Positions 4,962 through 5,716 of a stretch of DNA of 5,716 nt are shown here, one piece after another. The stretch comes from Deltaproteobacteria bacterium (lineage in GTDB: Bacteria > Myxococcota_A > UBA9160 > JAFDET01). Position 1 is the first letter of the stretch, and each line of letters starts with the position of its first letter. The notes beneath the pieces are model-generated. The model did no database searches. It saw only the letters and a list, made by a program, of their open reading frames with translations, and was not told the DNA's origin. The position numbers and the translations under genes are program-made. The DNA lies in assembly GCA_019310195.1 (NCBI GenBank), contig JAFDET010000209.1, forward strand, positions 1 to 5,716, written 5' to 3'.

Positions 4962-5716
4962 GTGTCGAAGCTCGCTTCGAGGTCATCCTGGTCGCGCGCC
5001 GTGCTCATTCTTGCCGTCGGCGCCTTCTTCTCGACCCTCTACGCCGGCGAGGCCACCGCCCAGCAACGCGGCCGCAAGGCGCCTCGTGAGTTCGAAGAGT
5101 TGCTGGTCATGCGCAAGAAGGGCGTAGCGCCCCACGCGCTGCGTGCGGATTGCGCGGAGCTGGAAGCGGAAGAGATCGAGGAGAACCCGAAGCTCCGCAT
5201 GCACCGCATCCGGGTGCCCAAGCGCCGCCTCGAGGCCGTGAAGCGCCGCCTGGCGAAGCGCGACGACGTGGAGGGGGTGGAGGAGAACCGCCGCTTCGAG
5301 CCCGAGTCCATTCCCGACGACCCGCTCTACGACAGCCAGTGGCACCTGCAAATAATCTCGGCAGACGTGGCCTGGGACATGGTGCCCCTGGGCCCGCCCG
5401 TGGTGATCGCGATCCTGGACACGGGCATCGACACGGACCACCCGGACCTGGCCAGCCAGCTGCTACCGGGCACCAACACCTATGACGGCGGCTCCTACGA
5501 GGACGAACACGGTCACGGCACCCGAGTCGCGGGAGTCGCAGGAGCCGTCGCCTTCAACTCGGAGGGGGTGGCGTCGGTGGCCTGGAACGCGCGCATCATG
5601 CCGATCCGGGTGACCGCCGACTCCGGCTCGGCCTTCTCGTCCACCCTGGCCAACGCCCTGGTCTGGGCGGCGGACAACGGCGCCCGCGTGGCCAACATGA
5701 GCTTCCAGAGCGTGGC
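4962..5716 (+). CDS. Secreted subtilisin-family (S8) serine protease, N-terminal part
   Basis: The gene runs off the right edge after 251 codons. A signal peptide (basic SKLASRSSWSR, hydrophobic AVLILAVGAFFSTLYAG, then ATA before Q34) directs export. Residues about 42-115 look like an inhibitor-type propeptide: basic and acidic, with RIRVPKRRLEAVKRRL and a VEGVEEN ending, as in I9-like prodomains that fold and inhibit the protease. IPDDPLYDSQWHL (117-129) is the familiar junction into the mature S8 domain of thermitase/fervidolysin-like enzymes. The catalytic Asp is D153 in ILDTGID, and the catalytic His is H185 in GHGTRVAG. Arg at 188 replaces the more usual second His of HGTHVAG. ANMSF (244-248) matches the substrate-binding strand, but Q-S follows instead of Gly-Gly. 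The oxyanion Asn and catalytic Ser lie beyond the window, so activity cannot be judged. It probably has its own promoter after the terminator. Confidence 0.92.
   Translation, partial: MSKLASRSSWSRAVLILAVGAFFSTLYAGEATAQQRGRKAPREFEELLVMRKKGVAPHALRADCAELEAEEIEENPKLRMHRIRVPKRRLEAVKRRLAKRDDVEGVEENRRFEPESIPDDPLYDSQWHLQIISADVAWDMVPLGPPVVIAILDTGIDTDHPDLASQLLPGTNTYDGGSYEDEHGHGTRVAGVAGAVAFNSEGVASVAWNARIMPIRVTADSGSAFSSTLANALVWAADNGARVANMSFQSV

Overview
This is ordinary, very GC-rich bacterial chromosome (roughly 70% GC by eye, with strong G/C preference at third codon positions). I found no CRISPR array, tRNA, rRNA, insertion sequence or phage gene. The Gram-negative lineage is inferred from a PEP-CTERM (exosortase-sorted) protein. 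The dense GTG starts, high GC and PurN subtype would fit a myxobacterial or deltaproteobacterial-like, or related uncultured, genome. Species and phylum cannot be fixed from this window alone.

Layout. Positions 1-178 hold the 3' end of a plus-strand gene whose tail resembles the last motif of a PP2C-type phosphatase. Positions 179-333 are a convergent intergenic stretch full of short GC-rich repeats and hairpins. From 334 to 2408 on the minus strand lie two genes with overlapping stop and start: a PfkB-family sugar/nucleoside kinase, probably adenosine kinase-like, followed by an FAD-dependent oxidoreductase of the L-2-hydroxyglutarate oxidase type. An 82-bp divergent promoter region (2409-2490) separates them from a plus-strand pair, metF (2491-3357) and purN (3354-3992), which also overlap by 4 bases. 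Next come a secreted PEP-CTERM protein of unknown function (4143-4811), a very clear intrinsic terminator (4838-4874), a CRP/FNR-like inverted repeat (4895-4910), and the first 251 codons of a secreted subtilisin-family (S8) protease that runs off the window.

How the genes fit together. MetF makes 5-methyl-THF, which feeds homocysteine methylation. PurN spends 10-formyl-THF on purine synthesis. If the divergent kinase is an adenosine kinase, it would recover adenosine released from S-adenosylhomocysteine. The central four-gene block can therefore be read as a one-carbon / methyl-cycle / purine cluster, with the L-2-hydroxyglutarate oxidase as a metabolite-repair passenger. This is inference from gene order and family membership. 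The right-hand end is a separate module of two exported proteins, each apparently with its own transcription unit.

I do not see an undescribed system here. The points most worth checking are the CRP-like operator before the protease, the apparently leaderless metF promoter set inside a palindrome, the methyl-cycle gene grouping, and the unusual residues in the protease and in PurN.
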